Below are positions 48,802 to 60,799 of a stretch of DNA of 64,000 nt, one piece after another. The translations under genes were made by a program, and so were the position numbers. This stretch comes from Chondrilla cf. caribensis. Lineage: Eukaryota; Porifera; Demospongiae; Chondrillida; Chondrillidae. The stretch's first letter is position 1; every line of letters starts with the position of its first letter. The notes beneath the pieces are model-generated. The model made no database searches. It was not told where the DNA came from and worked only from the letters and a program-made list of their open reading frames with translations. The stretch is from the NCBI GenBank assembly GCA_964020155.1, contig OZ026563.1, forward strand, positions 3,251,440 to 3,315,439, given 5' to 3'.

Positions 48802-51800
48802 TGGGTGTGTATACATGTACATGTGTGTGTGTCTGTGGGTGTGTATGCATGTACGTATGTATCTGTTTTGAGTGTGGTAATAGTGTGTTTGTTCACACTG
48901 CATGGACACGAGGTGCATGCATATGTACATAATTGCTCAGCACACTATACTCACTCCATGAATCATAAGAAACAAGATCTAATGAAACAACAGTGGCACC
49001 TCAGTCAGCCTGCTTGCCACACTGCCACACACATACATTCGTATGTACCAGGTACTTTTAGTGCACCACAATAAACCTGCCATGTTGGTACACAATGAAT
49101 TAGGGGTTTTGTGTGTATGTAATTGGATCACAGTGGACAATGAATCCTTATCGCTAGGGTACACATGCCAGCCTTGATCAGACTAAGAATTGAGTCCCAA
49201 GATGCTGGATTGTCTAGCACACAAACAGCAAGATTAACATCCTTGTGACTTGAGAGTTTTCTGTCTGCACTGGTATCACTGTAGCAAGGTCTGCGAATGA
49301 GGAGAATGTGAAAACCAATTCGGCTCCTTTAGATTCTCTCAAAGGTCTAGTGCTGTGCAAGCCATACAAGGTAACTGGGTTTAATAGTAATTGGTGTACA
49401 ATCGATACATTAGGTACAGCCCAACACGTGTTCACTGAAGGTCAGCAGATCGTATCCAGAAGTGAGAAGATAAGGACAGGGAAACAATAAGCCTGTAATT
49501 GATCTACAAGGCAACACAATTTTTCAGTTCAGTTCAGTTATCTTATTTATATTCGGGTAACCTTCAGCCTCGTGGCTACTTTTCAAGGTGCCCAGTGAAC
49601 TACATAGTACAACAATCAGGGATCAAACAACCAACAATAACCTTATAAACTTGTATGTGCCTGAAGAAGCCCATGATGGGTGAAACATTGCACAAATGAT
49701 AATTTGTGAAAAGATTAGCTTGAATGTCACTATAGACGTGTTAAACAATAGTCCTACAACTATAAAGAAAACACCTCAATCTGACACAGTCTTTACAATG
49801 ATAGCTGATAGGTATATGTCAGTAATTAGTTGGAATAGTTCAGCTGTGAGGCCTCACTTCTTGTTACAATAATATGTGTATGCAGTATATGAAGAATTTG
49901 GAAGAAGGCAGATATGAACTCGCATACGTATGTCACAAACCTTCCCTATATCTACATACGTACATGCAAAAGTGATAATTAATTAATTAATTAAGAGTTC
50001 ATAAGTATTGTGTATGACAGTACATGGGCATAAGATGCGAGGGTCAAAGAAATGCCTCTGTTATTACATTGTGTGAAACGGTAGAACCAAATTTCAACAT
50101 ATTCACGTAGCTTGCAATTCAATAAACAAACAATAATAGTCAACTACACAAAACGTCTGCAGTCGTAAGGTCCTGCTTATTCAATGACATTTACTACATA
50201 CATGCATAGATTTCTCATATTTTGTCCACTAATTTTTGTTATGTTTGCCTAGGACTGCACAAGATATGGGTACAATGCATACAATTGACATACAGATTTA
50301 CTGTCCATGGTATTCTAGGAGAATTTCAACTATTTTCAGATCATGTGCCTGTGGTTTCCTATGTAAACGTGATAGCATAATGTTAACCTGTACCAGCATG
50401 TGGTAACTAAGCAACAGTGAAAAGCAGGATGCGGAATGTACTGTGAACTAGAGTATGGAATTCCATATTTGGTTAACTGTTAGTTAACACTATAATTGCA
50501 GGGGCATATTTCCAACAATACGTACGTATGTAAATCCCCCGGGTATTCAGATAAGGTTAAATACACTGAGGAAAGCCAATACATACATTATTAGGAAGTC
50601 AAATATTATGTAGTCATTTCCTCACCAATTATCAGAAATGACCGTTTATGTGTGTAAACGTATGCAAACATTGTAGGTATAACAATAGGTGATTAAGTAT
50701 TATTATCACCTCTATTATGTAGGAATTACTGTAAGATACAGTCCAACTTGCTTAGTAAGCACCTCGAAGGGGACACCAAATATGTACATCTTATCAGAGG
50801 TACTTGCTGTTAGTGCTAATCCATATACATACATAGTGTGGATGAGCAAGGGACTCAGTGAGGTGTACTCACTAACCAGGTAACCAGGAGTACGTACTGA
50901 CCCAGGGGTACTAACTAAGCGAGTTACACTGCATAATACAAGAGTATTTTGCTACACAAGAATTCTGTCTTATATACCACATTAACAGTTAGCCATATAA
51001 CAAGAATTATCGGTGAGAATTATATTCGGCAAAATTCTGAAAAATTCAGATTAACACTTTTATATTCTGACAATTAGGTAATTGTTATAACCATATAATC
51101 AATCCCCATCACTACCAATGTCATTTCCATGAGTTAAGTAGATAGAGGTTAAGATCGATGGCTGTACATGATAATATTGAATTTCTCAAACGAATAGACC
51201 ACCTAACATCAAAAGAAACAAGTATGTGATTAGTTCGCTATCACAGTATTATAACATTAATACAAATGCACACCGAAGGTACATACGTACATATGGACAT
51301 ACGTAAGTAGTCATACACGAATATACATACGTACATGTACAAATTCATTGCAAAGAGCTAACACTACAGACATGTACTCGCGATATACACTGCTGTGCTT
51401 GCTATGGTCGAAGTGCGACTAAAATTTGAGTGGATTCTGTTGTGACCAGATTGCATTAAGATAATTTGGCGACGAGAGCATTATCAGCAATTTCATGCAT
51501 ACCAACACAAATACCTACGTACCTTACAACTTACACTGTAATAACCACAAAAACTGCATATATGTACAGTACATACATATATACGTACATTGTGTACACC
51601 ACACATAGCTGCAGTGCATACGTATGCCAAATACATACACTTCACACATTACACAAATTAAATATACACACGTACATACTTCACACAGTACACACACCAA
51701 TAGACACACTTCAAAAACACACTGTACATACACCAAATACATATGTAGCGTCGGCTAGCACCAAATCATCAGTGACAACCAAGAAAGCGAACTTGTTCAC

Positions 51801-52113
51801 TTCAATAGCAATATCAATCAAAGACAATGCAACAACAACAACTCTTTGTTCTACTACTACGGGTGTTTACACTACATCACGTGAGCACATAGTAATCAGT
51901 ACCTAGAAACACAATACAATGCTAACTAAACGCTGTCACACTGTTACACATACACTTCACACAGTACATACGTATGTACACCAAATACACATACACTTCA
52001 CACAGTACATACACAAGTGTGTAGGTTACTTAAGTTTGAAGCTCTGCCAACGAGAAAGCCTTCCAATACTCTGAATGAAACCATACTTGACCGCCAGGAA
52101 TGCCTCGTACACA
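44343..52113 (-). CDS. Unidentified multi-exon gene, helical (HEAT/ARM-like) C-terminal part
   Basis: Phase-compatible minus-strand exons: 52113-52030 (VYEAFLAVKYGFIQSIG), 49290-49165 (KDVNLAVCVLDNPASW), 48644-48586 (MLMMYSITTDTVKAAF), 48214-48119 (ILLRCKTILEHGMVSLL), 47458-47400 (IVVSCLKHILAMLYL), 46593-46568 and 46530-46499 (both tentative), 46227-46147 (YCLLGHEWLQSHHVKE), 44593-44343 (ending DQAVRMIQQV, TAA). Split codons join sensibly at each junction and the frame stays open. The peptides are rich in Leu/Ile/Val amphipathic segments typical of HEAT/ARM helical repeats; that is inference from composition. I do not recognise the protein. The 5' end is missing; exon F of the next entry could be joined to 52113 if a weak gtctga donor were used, making one larger gene. 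Confidence 0.65.
44739..45197. repeat. Long (CA)n array with higher-order structure
   Basis: About 460 bp of CA in which an interruption block (acacaacacacatttacac ... accacacac) recurs about three times at 110-145 bp spacing, near 44812, 44920 and 45066. It lies in the last intron of the unidentified gene. Very long His/Thr and Cys/Val ORFs are artefacts. Confidence 0.95.
45987..46078. repeat. (CA)n microsatellite with CG interruptions
   Basis: CA repeat with gcacacgcacatgcac in its centre, about 70 bp from the donor of exon 46227-46147. Confidence 0.95.
48731..48800. repeat. (GT)n microsatellite
   Basis: About 70 bp of GT with a degenerate tail to about 48850, in the intron between exons 49290-49165 and 48644-48586. 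Confidence 0.96.
49515..49645 (-). mobile_element. SINE tail fragment
   Basis: The minus strand carries gggcaccttgaaaagtagcc and gaggctgaaggttacccg, matching the 3' body of the SINE at 56935-57215 (gggtgccttgaaaaatagcc, gaaggctaaaggctacccc). The adjoining (ttcag)n-like run corresponds to its tail. Confidence 0.6.
50715..50935. mobile_element. Decayed MITE with cagtccaacttgcttagtaag end
   Basis: The block starting tacagtccaacttgcttag resembles the left end of a shorter element at about 56765-56860 (tacagtacaacttgcttag), and both end in ctaagc / gcttagt-type complementary sequence. Non-coding. Confidence 0.5.
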
Positions 52114-52736
52114 CTGTAACATTAATCACATATACGTAGGTTCGAAGAACACAAGGTGTAAAGTACACACATAAGGCATATTACATTCTACTCTCACACA
52201 TACCAGCACTGACATATGACATATTTCATGCATGTAATTGCGGATGTATGTATCATCTACCATATATGGTCACATATCAAGTACATGTGTATGTACACAC
52301 AAGAATGCATTACATACAGTAGATTTCACACGGGTATTGTGGCTATACAGTTTACACAGTGAATAGCCTACACTTCAGACATTGCATACCTTCATGTATA
52401 CGAACATCCGGCTTCAAAACTTAATCACTATAATAGCATTGGCAGCTGAAGGTACATTGTAGATAATCACGTACTGTATGTATGTGTGTGGACCATCACA
52501 TTTTCAAACACAACAAGACACACAGGAATGCATTCACAGTACATACAGTACCGATTGGAGGGGACACTGTGTGGCTCTGACTACACAAAACACTACAGAC
52601 AACCAACAAGCATTATTTGTACACATGTGAAACCAAATAGGTACAACACACAAATAGATAAGAACACAATAGTGATGAAACAACTTAATAGGTGATAAGT
52701 AATGATGTCGCAAGGCAATGAAGTGGATAGTCCCTA

Positions 52737-53036
52737 CTATAAGCTGATGTGAGTAATAACTATTTCAGACTCTCCTGGGAAGACAACATCAAAGAGCTTC
52801 TGATGACAGCATTCCATTTGTTCTGACGTCAGAGATTCTTCAATCCAATCTGCATGCATTAGCCCAATCCGACAGTCATATCAGGTAACAAGAGGAGAAT
52901 TCCAATGTTAAGCATCACAGGGATAGGACATGCTGCCATTTGATAGACACACTCTCTGGCGTGGGAACTAGGCAAACCACAAACTATGAATCAGATCACT
53001 GGCCACACACACCTTCCAATCATCATAACATTTGCA

Positions 53037-53106
<70 letters not shown>

Positions 53107-56100
53107 CATGCAAGTGGTGCCAAACATTCGATGCACAAAAAATCCCAATCCAGTTCTAACCTCTTACACTCTGGGCCAGCTTTTAAAATAGGAAATTTGG
53201 TTATACTGTCAATTTTGTAAAATTATCACCATCCTTGTAGGACAATACTGTACTGTATGCATCTGTACGTATGTAGATAAATACGTACATACGTACGTAC
53301 ATGTGTACATGTGTGTATTCAAAAATGCAAACCATATCAACAGTCACCCAACCACAGGCTATTACTGAATAACTGACAATTTGTAGATTTGCACTATATT
53401 ACTCAACTACACAGATGCCCCAAGGCCCAATGACAACAATACATTATGTGTACATACATAGGATCCAACACCCACACGCACATAATGTACGGACGTATGT
53501 ACATACAGTTTTACATATGTACAGTGTACACTTAACAACTACATAGAAAATCTCAAACATACCATAGATACATACGTACGTACATGTACATACTGTAATA
53601 TGGACAGTATGTATGTACATCAATACATACGTATGTATGCATACACTCAACAACTGCATAGAAAATTCTTATACATACCATACAAATGTACATGTACATA
53701 ACAATACGTATGTGTGTATGTATGTGATGAAAATGCAAACATTAGTACAGTATTTGTGCATATTTTTGGCACAATTAACATACACGTACATGCAACACAT
53801 GTAGTGGACAATGTACAAAACATTCTTCTCAAGATGGGCGACTATCCACTCCTACGAACATATGGAGAGCACTCACTAGGATACTGGCAATACAACCAGG
53901 AAACACGGTATATACACTGGCCGTCCACTACCAACCTCACATCCTGAACACATACCACTACAATGTGACCTACCATACAAACTTCATCGTGCATGGTAGA
54001 TGAATGACATAGTTGCTGCTACAGCACACGTCCCGTTGACTGGTGTTCTTACCTTGTGTAAATTTCTCGCCATACCGGTGTGGTCTCCTAGCAACATGGA
54101 GTGGCCCCTAATTGCATACCATGAATTCCAAGAAGTAGACAGAAAGTTTGACCCCCCAAACCACTGCAATGAGAGAAGCCGCATTCAATCTACTGTCCTA
54201 ACAATGAAGTGTGGAATAGTTACACTGAGGAATGTATCCCCGTGCAGTAGCAGAACTGGACAAGAGCCACCTTCCTAGGGTGTCATCTATGTACAACAGT
54301 CAATCCAATACATCAGTCAGTCAGTCAATCCAATCCATCAATTACTCAATCCAATACATCAGTCAGTCAATCCAATCCATCAATTACTCAATCCAATACA
54401 TCAGTTAGTCAGTCAATCCACTACATCAGTCAGTCAGTCAATCCAATGCAATCGCACATATCTGGTATTTTTATGCTTACGTAAGTACATATCAGTCTTG
54501 ATGATACAGGTAATCTGTGAAATCTATCTCAGGAAGTGAGAGTCATAGTTAACTAGATAAGAAAGGCTTCAATGTACTGAAATTTTATGTCAAAACTAGT
54601 GAGAGGCAAAAGGACGTACCAGCTTGTTGGTGTAAATCTCTGACAGAGCATGAATGATTCCAGTAACATCAACTAGACATAGTAAGGGTCGCTCTCTATA
54701 TATGCATGTGCAGGAGCATGTATGTGTGCTACGCTTTCCCATGAGAAATAAATTTTGTGAATCAACAATAGATTGTAATTTGAAATGTTCATTTCTGCCA
54801 CAACAGACAGAACCTACAGCTGGAGGAGAACGTACTCACAGATTGAAAGTTCGCAGATCCAAGTCATTTGCAAAATTGGCAGAATGTGTGCATACAGTAT
54901 ACAGCGCTTGCTATACACACAATATGCCGTAGCACTTGACTTCACACGTTGAATGAATGTTTTCATACGCAAACATGTATCCTTTAAAACTACATAATTT
55001 GTACATGTACATACATATGGATATACGTACACTATGTATATTATATAGGCAATCATGGTACCAGCGTGTGTACTTGTGAATAGGAGTCCACTGATAGGGT
55101 AAGTACAGTACGGCCACATACACACATACAAAGTACACCTTTGCTAATATGTTTATCCATGTACATACGTAAGTGTATGTACGTATATATTGCATGTGTG
55201 TGTGTATATAGACACACTGTAAGGAACACCACCATGGGAACAAAGCCATATAAGTGCTGACAAAGCCATATAAGTGCTCAAGAAGGTGCACTGATCCATA
55301 CACTCTCAATCGCAAACACATAACAGCTTCCCAATAGGCATCAATATAAAAGGACATATGTACGTGTATATACACAATATAATACACTACAGTATGATAC
55401 TATATAAATAACCGCAAACACTGATATGCACTGTACATAATCATTTGAAGAATGAACGCCTGTAATATAGGATTTTGTTATGGAATTAAATTATCAATTA
55501 TGTATGCAATTTGAAAACCAGGAATATTATTCAACCAGTTACAGCCTACGTACATGTCATCAGTCCATAAATGAACCACCACTACAATATAGGCACATCT
55601 ATACGTACAATTGGTCATACCCTGCAGTGTAACGCATCACAAACATCAATACATACATGATCATTTGGATTGTTTTGTGATCGAACTGATGTTTTTGCAT
55701 CTCGGCCAATTTGACACTACATTCCGATTGATCAAATTATTGTGGGACGACCTTTGCGTACACAAATTGACAGCCAGTGATTGCGTTCCCACACCCAATC
55801 TGCCCTGCTATGAAATGGGATATCCATTCCCAGGTGAAACACAAATACAACCCATTACACAAGGTGGAAAAGAATGGGCCAACATAACTTGATATGATTG
55901 AATCAATACAGACCCTGAAGTGTTGAGCAGAATCTAATTGACGACTACAACCACAACTGAGACGAGAGGAGAGGTCATCATAACATGACCAGTAGTTGTG
56001 CAGTGTAGCATATTGAGTTACCATGGATACAACATTCATTGGGTGTGTACGGCACCACGAGGGTACACGATACTCAAGGTCACAGAAATACTTATTAAAT

Positions 56101-56689
56101 TTGAAGAGGCTGATTTCAACCTTCTTTCGGACACCGAATACTGTTGTATGTACAAAACAACACAGAACAATCCAAATTTGGAGTATGCACGTACATACAT
56201 GCCACTATCCTACGAATATTCATACATTGAAGGTCTCAGCTATAAACACATGCGCAAGATTCACACAATTTCAAGATACCAACACGTGTTTTGTACATAC
56301 CAAAGTGTACGTACACATGTACGCATAAACCGCATACAACTCCCACCATCCTTCGCACAATGTGACTGGCATAGAGACAATACAAAATAACATTTACGAA
56401 CATCCATCTATTCCAATCACTAACAACACAAAAGATGTCAGATTGTCACAATAAATGTCTTTATTTGAAGCATTGTGTTCCGACCAATCAGAATGTGATA
56501 AACATGACCAGCATCTGGACACTACAACAATAGGAAAACAACAAAAACTACACAAAAACATTTCATAAGAATAACAAACAACCACACATGCATGTACACA
56601 TGCTCAGTACACACATTTTCCTTATACCTTTTGGTAGTCATGATCGCTAGACCTGGTAGCTTCAAATGTAGAGATTGAAGAGGCACAGA
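52737..56689 (-). CDS. Unidentified multi-exon gene (six consecutive phase-matched exons)
   Basis: Exons: A 56689-56628 (SVPLQSLHLKLPGLAI), B 55807-55752 (RADWVWERNHWLSICVRK), C 54672-54620 (DVTGIIHALSEIYTNKL), D 54163-54053 (WFGGSNFLSTSWNSWY ... GDHTGMARNLHK), E 53943-53877 (DVRLVVDGQCIYRVSW), F 52849-52737 (WIEESLTSEQMECCHQKL ... then TAG). Phases run 2, 1, 0, 0, 1 and every junction has gt/ag with a plausible tract (for example ttctctcattgcag, gtacgt, gtaaga). None of the frames is simple repeat. The Trp-rich sequence is distinctive but I do not recognise the family. Upstream exons are likely beyond 56.7 kb. Confidence 0.7.
53039..53103. repeat. (GT)n microsatellite
   Basis: About 64 bp of GT in the intron between exons E and F of the unidentified gene. 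Confidence 0.96.
54298..54442. repeat. Tandem repeat (cagtcagtcaatccaatacat variants)
   Basis: Five or so imperfect copies of a 20-45 bp unit combining (gtca)n with atccaatacatca. Intronic, between exons C and D. Confidence 0.85.
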
Positions 56690-56764
56690 CTAGACAAACA
56701 GTCTAACCAATGGCATGAATCCCTGGGTGTGTCTTCCTTATCTAACACAGAACACACAGAAACT

Positions 56765-56862
56765 ACAGTACAACTTGCTTAGTTGGTAGCCTAAGTAAGT
56801 ACAGATTTGGCGCGCCCTTTAAGGTACGTACTTACTAAGCAGGTAGGTAGGACTGTACACAG
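56765..56862. mobile_element. Small palindromic MITE
   Basis: Starts tacagtacaacttgcttagt and ends acttactaagcaggta...ggactgta. The ends are imperfect inverted repeats with TA borders. A ggcgcgcc (AscI-type palindrome) lies in the middle. Confidence 0.55.
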
Positions 56863-56934
56863 TAGCTACACAGGAAATATGCGTACAGTGGCTGGAGAGT
56901 CACTACATAGGATAGTCTCGGGGGGAGGGGGGGG

Positions 56935-57215
56935 GGCTGGTGGCTGGAAGGGCTCACAAGAGGGCTAGAAGTGATTTTTCACCCAGGTTCAAATCCCGGA
57001 ATTGGAGATTTTTCCCCTCTACCCCCCTGCCAACATCAAGGACATGAAGTGAAGAAAGCCATCAACTTGATTCTAGCTAACTTCAACATAACTCTCAAAC
57101 TACGAAGTATTGTGAATTGTGCTTGTTGTACTGTGTAATTAATTTGCGGGTGCCTTGAAAAATAGCCTGAAGGCTAAAGGCTACCCCACGTAAAATAAGA
57201 CGTCAAATCAAATCA
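56935..57215 (+). mobile_element. tRNA-derived SINE with (aaatc)n tail
   Basis: A B-box-like ggttcaaatcc (56989-56999) is followed by a body with tttttcccctctacc, gccaacatcaaggacatgaag and gggtgccttgaaaaatagcc, and a 3' tail of tcaaatcaaatcaaatc. The combination of internal pol III promoter and short tandem 3' tail defines a SINE. Fragments of the same family lie at 10557-10650 and 49515-49645. Confidence 0.7.
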
Positions 57216-57442
57216 AATCTTCAGGGGCATCATGAACCATCACAACACACACATGTACACACTGACTCAAACTGTAGCATACACACAACCACCACATGAA
57301 AGCATAGAAGACACACTGTATGTACAGTATGGATAGTTTCCATTATTCTGAACATACATGCAGGATTTATGTATGTACATAGGTATGTATGTACACTCAG
57401 TAAATAAACAGTAGGTTTGTAAACAAAGACAAATGAGGTCAA

Positions 57443-57586
57443 TCAATGAGCTGAGTACATCTTTGGAAGCACCCCTTCACAGAGGTATTGTACCACTGAT
57501 ATGTCTTCCTTGAGTGTATGAGCACTGAAGTACACAGCCCTTCTCCAGTGGGAAATAAGGGTGCCTTCCTTCAAGAGTGTACTCAT
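57443..57586 (-). CDS. Candidate coding exon, 47 residues from an ATG
   Basis: ATG at 57584-57586 opens MSTLLKEGTLISHWRR then AVYFSAHTLKEDISVVQ and stops at TGA (57443). The composition is protein-like. A GAA GGG|gtgctt site inside would end it in phase 0 and join it to exon A at 56689 without shifting frame, so it may be an upstream exon of that gene, but this donor is weak. Confidence 0.4.
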   Translation of the reverse strand: MSTLLKEGTLISHWRRAVYFSAHTLKEDISVVQYLCEGVLPKMYSAH

Positions 57587-57889
57587 GGCATAAGTTCATA
57601 CACATACAAAACACACAAGTATATAGATGGATAGATTATAGATAATATTGGCATACTGCACACACATACATATACAGTGCATTATACAATATAATAAACT
57701 ACACATAGGCACTCCATGCATGGCAGACAGTGTGTAAACAGCATGCACAAGGAGTACTGCTGTACACGGCACCAAAGAGTTAACCTTAGAGCCCAGTACA
57801 CGTACAAATACATACAATTTAAGGCATATACTTCATCTAGCTCCCTCCCTTATACTTGGTGTATGACTGTACACTAAACTGTGGTTAAC

Positions 57890-58060
57890 GGTACAGTGAA
57901 GCTTGTCTACCTTGGTCACCTCAGGGGTCTGACAATGTAGCTGTTACAGAGAGGGGCTGTATACACAGGGTGAAGTGTACACTATAGACCCTTTTGAAGC
58001 TTAGTAACCTGGGTGTTATGGAGAGGTCTTATCTGCCAATACAGTGGGCATTATTATAGG
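57890..58060. mobile_element. MITE-like element, second copy of the 28727-28893 family
   Basis: Starts TA-CAGTGAAGCTTG and shares gaagtgtacactatagaccc and aacctgggtgttat with 28727-28893. Non-coding. Confidence 0.6.
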
Positions 58061-59440
58061 CATACCCATGTATGTACCTATGTACGTACATACACATATC
58101 AGTGATATCAACACACTAACCCATCACTGCACCTCTCTATCTATCACTCTATCATAACAGTGTAAATCTTTAGGTGAGCTGGTGATAAATAAATATTTAC
58201 ATAATTTCATTTACCTTCATTAAGATATGTTATGTAAATCTCCCTGGATGTAATTAGGTAGGTAACACGCACTATGCACAGAGATGTGAGAAAAGACTAT
58301 GGCTCCTAGTGACAAGAATAGGCATCCATCAACAGCAAGTTCCTACACAAGTACACTCCATAGACGTACTAGCTAGTACATTACTACTACAGTACTGTAT
58401 ATTACTTGGTACATATGTACTTGCACATATGTAGTTTGCACTTGTGTTTTTATATATAGGAATCTACAGTATGTACGTACTGCAAGACTTTGTAGCAGTC
58501 TAAACACACAAAATAAGAACACCCATGCATAAGAGTAATCTGGATTTGTTACAGATATCACTGTCTATCACTCCGTGTGCATGGACAAACTCATCTACAT
58601 ACACACTACAGTGTCAATGGGCATTTCATTTTCATTTTCTCTAGTTGATGTATACACGTTACATGCACATGTCCATAACATGCACACATCAATACTGTAT
58701 GTATAAAGGAGGCACAGTACATATGTACAGTATGTACAGTATGTATGTATGATAAGTATGTGCGTACAGTGGGTACATACATATATGACAATAGCAACAT
58801 TACACGCAGGTTGAAGAGGAAAAGCACAGGAACAAGATAAAAACAACAGGACACAGAGGTTGCTGAAATATTTCTCACTTCCTAATTTGGTGTGTGAATC
58901 GAACAGGACAGAGGTAGGTACATATACATCACTTTCCCATAGACCAGAAGTACAGAGGATATGACTATAAACATCCTATGCACTCTACTGAGTAGAGGAG
59001 GTATAAGTTTTCACCAATGAGAGACAATTGTCACGTACGTGCTCAACAAGGAAGTAGATTACCAAACAAATACAAAACTTCAAAAGATCCTACCAACATC
59101 CTAATGAGATCACTCCCATATCTCATCTCACACAATTGACAGGTTTCCACACATGCGTGCATGATAGCCGTATCTTAGCAACCAACATTCAAATACAGTA
59201 CACAATCTACTAAAATACACACAGATGAGAAACATCCTCCCAAAGGGGTATTGGGTTTGCTCAAAAGGAAGTGAATTCTGTTAAATCCAGTTTTTCATGT
59301 TCACAAAACATGGCAACTCCAAATATTATCGTAGACTGTAGAGGAAGTACACAACTTCACACAGCTCAAAGCATGAAAGTGAAAGCGACAGTATTACGCA
59401 GATTTGCATTGGATTGCATGTACACAAGTGTCAGTGGTAT
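58060..59440. other. Region without a firm gene
   Basis: Contains short possible minus-strand exons only: about 58250-58222 (EIYITYLNE) and about 58988-58932 (RVHRMFIVISSVLLVYGK). I could not connect these in phase to their neighbours. The rest is AT-rich with tacgtacgtac-type short repeats. Confidence 0.3.
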
Positions 59441-59442
59441 AC

Positions 59443-59610
59443 GTGTGCGAACACATTGCCAAATATGGCATTGAAGGAGGTTTTGTCCATCACAGTGGAT
59501 GAACTACAGAGATATCCACTGACAGGTAGAGGTTCAGTGATTCCGTGTGTCCCAAGGTCACAATCACGATTGTCAAAGTGTACAACAGTCATGTATGACA
59601 GAAAGGCAAT
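59443..59610 (-). CDS. Candidate coding exon, 50-56 residues
   Basis: From an ATG at 59590-59592, or a weak acceptor at 59611, the minus strand codes MTVVHFDNRDCDLGTHG, EPLPVSGYLCSSSTVMD and FNAIFGNVFAH, ending CAC|gtatac in phase 0. Too short to judge alone. The sequence just upstream (59700-59800) has CpGs and gttgctatagttac / gtcgccatggtgac motifs like a promoter, so it may be a first coding exon of the unidentified gene below it. Confidence 0.4.
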
Positions 59611-59904
59611 CTATTTTAATGAATACATTTATTGCATTATCAAATATCACAAAAGTAACACATGCGTTTATCAGAGATCGCCTAACCTTATATCCGGGAT
59701 ATCTGACTTGATTATGTGGGAGCGGGCCGAAACTCAATCATCATAATGATGGTAGAATGTGCCTTGCGTGTAACTATAGCAACCGTCGCCATGGTGACAA
59801 TTTCATAACATAATACATTATTATCTCTACTACATACAGTTAAGTCACGTATGTATGTATGCACATTGGTGTGTGGAGCTGGATGGGGATAGCTCGGAAT
59901 GTAC

Positions 59905-59956
59905 CTGCCTGCACAGCTAACTTGGAAATGACAGCCTTGAGCATTTTAGCACTAAC
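59905..59956 (-). CDS. Possible 52-bp exon
   Basis: Acceptor tttctgctcag, peptide VSAKMLKAVISKLAVQA, donor G|gtacat. Good splice-site context but no proven neighbours. Confidence 0.28.
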
Positions 59957-60499
59957 CTGAGCAGAAATAAATTTATGAAAACGATTCAGAAAAGTATAAG
60001 TAGTTGTGGATGTCGTAAGTCGATTTGTACAAATACATCTATTCATCTTACCCATTCGAATTACCACCCCACCCCACCCTAAGTGACATAATACAAACAG
60101 GTGAATACATCCTATACCATCCTTATCTTGACACACACTCTCTTGGAAGGGTGTCCTCTATGGACACTTTACACAATGTTCAAACATATTATATACTATA
60201 TACATAATTAATTTATATGTATGTTTATACATGTACTCTCACCGTTATAATGTATTATATATATATATATATATATATCGCTGAAATGAGACACATTGAA
60301 TACAGAATCACCGTTATATAATCCTTAACACTATGGTCAATGTTCACGCAAAACAGAACAATTCAACACAACAGCACTGAACGACAGAACAAAATAATTC
60401 AACAGAGAATCACCGTCACACAACCATTTACATCATGGTCTACGTTCATAACATGTACGCAAACAGGCACACTGTGATGTCATTATCGTAGCTCACCGT

Positions 60500-60781
60500 T
60501 TAGTTTGAGGGATGCCTACAGAGGAAGGTCTGATACATAGCTAGCTCTTCAGTCTTCTCTGAATGCCACAGCAAGGCGCTGGACATATCCCTGATAGTTT
60601 CCAATAATTCAACGTTTTCTGCATTATTTAATGCATGAAATCCAAATATATTGATCGATATCGTCATTTCACTACATGGTTCTGGTATTGTCGTCCATTT
60701 TTCTTGAGACAATATTGCGCAACACTTGTCACTCCTTGTCGGTGCAACATAATCAAGCAGCAAATCATGATAGGCTTCATC
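60500..60781 (-). CDS. Candidate terminal exon, 93 residues
   Basis: A catgctctag acceptor opens a 94-codon frame to TAA. Segments include DEAYHDLLLDYVAPTRSDK, CCAILSQEKWTTIPEPC, NIFGFHALNNAENVELL and MSSALLWHSEKTEELAM. The length without stops in AT-rich DNA and the balanced composition suggest real coding sequence. No family is recognised, and upstream exons would lie above 60.8 kb. A strong gtgagc site follows the stop by two bases, so a 3' UTR intron is possible. Confidence 0.5.
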   Translation of the reverse strand, partial: DEAYHDLLLDYVAPTRSDKCCAILSQEKWTTIPEPCSEMTISINIFGFHALNNAENVELLETIRDMSSALLWHSEKTEELAMYQTFLCRHPSN

Positions 60782-60799
60782 CTAGAGCATGCATAAGTG

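Noticed and set aside
51700..51880. Minus-strand open frame with VVVVALSLIDIAIEVNK and a gtatgt donor
   Set aside because: Attractive hydrophobic peptide, but every usable acceptor gives a phase that does not fit between the exons at 52113-52030 and 49290-49165, and it lacks a polypyrimidine tract.
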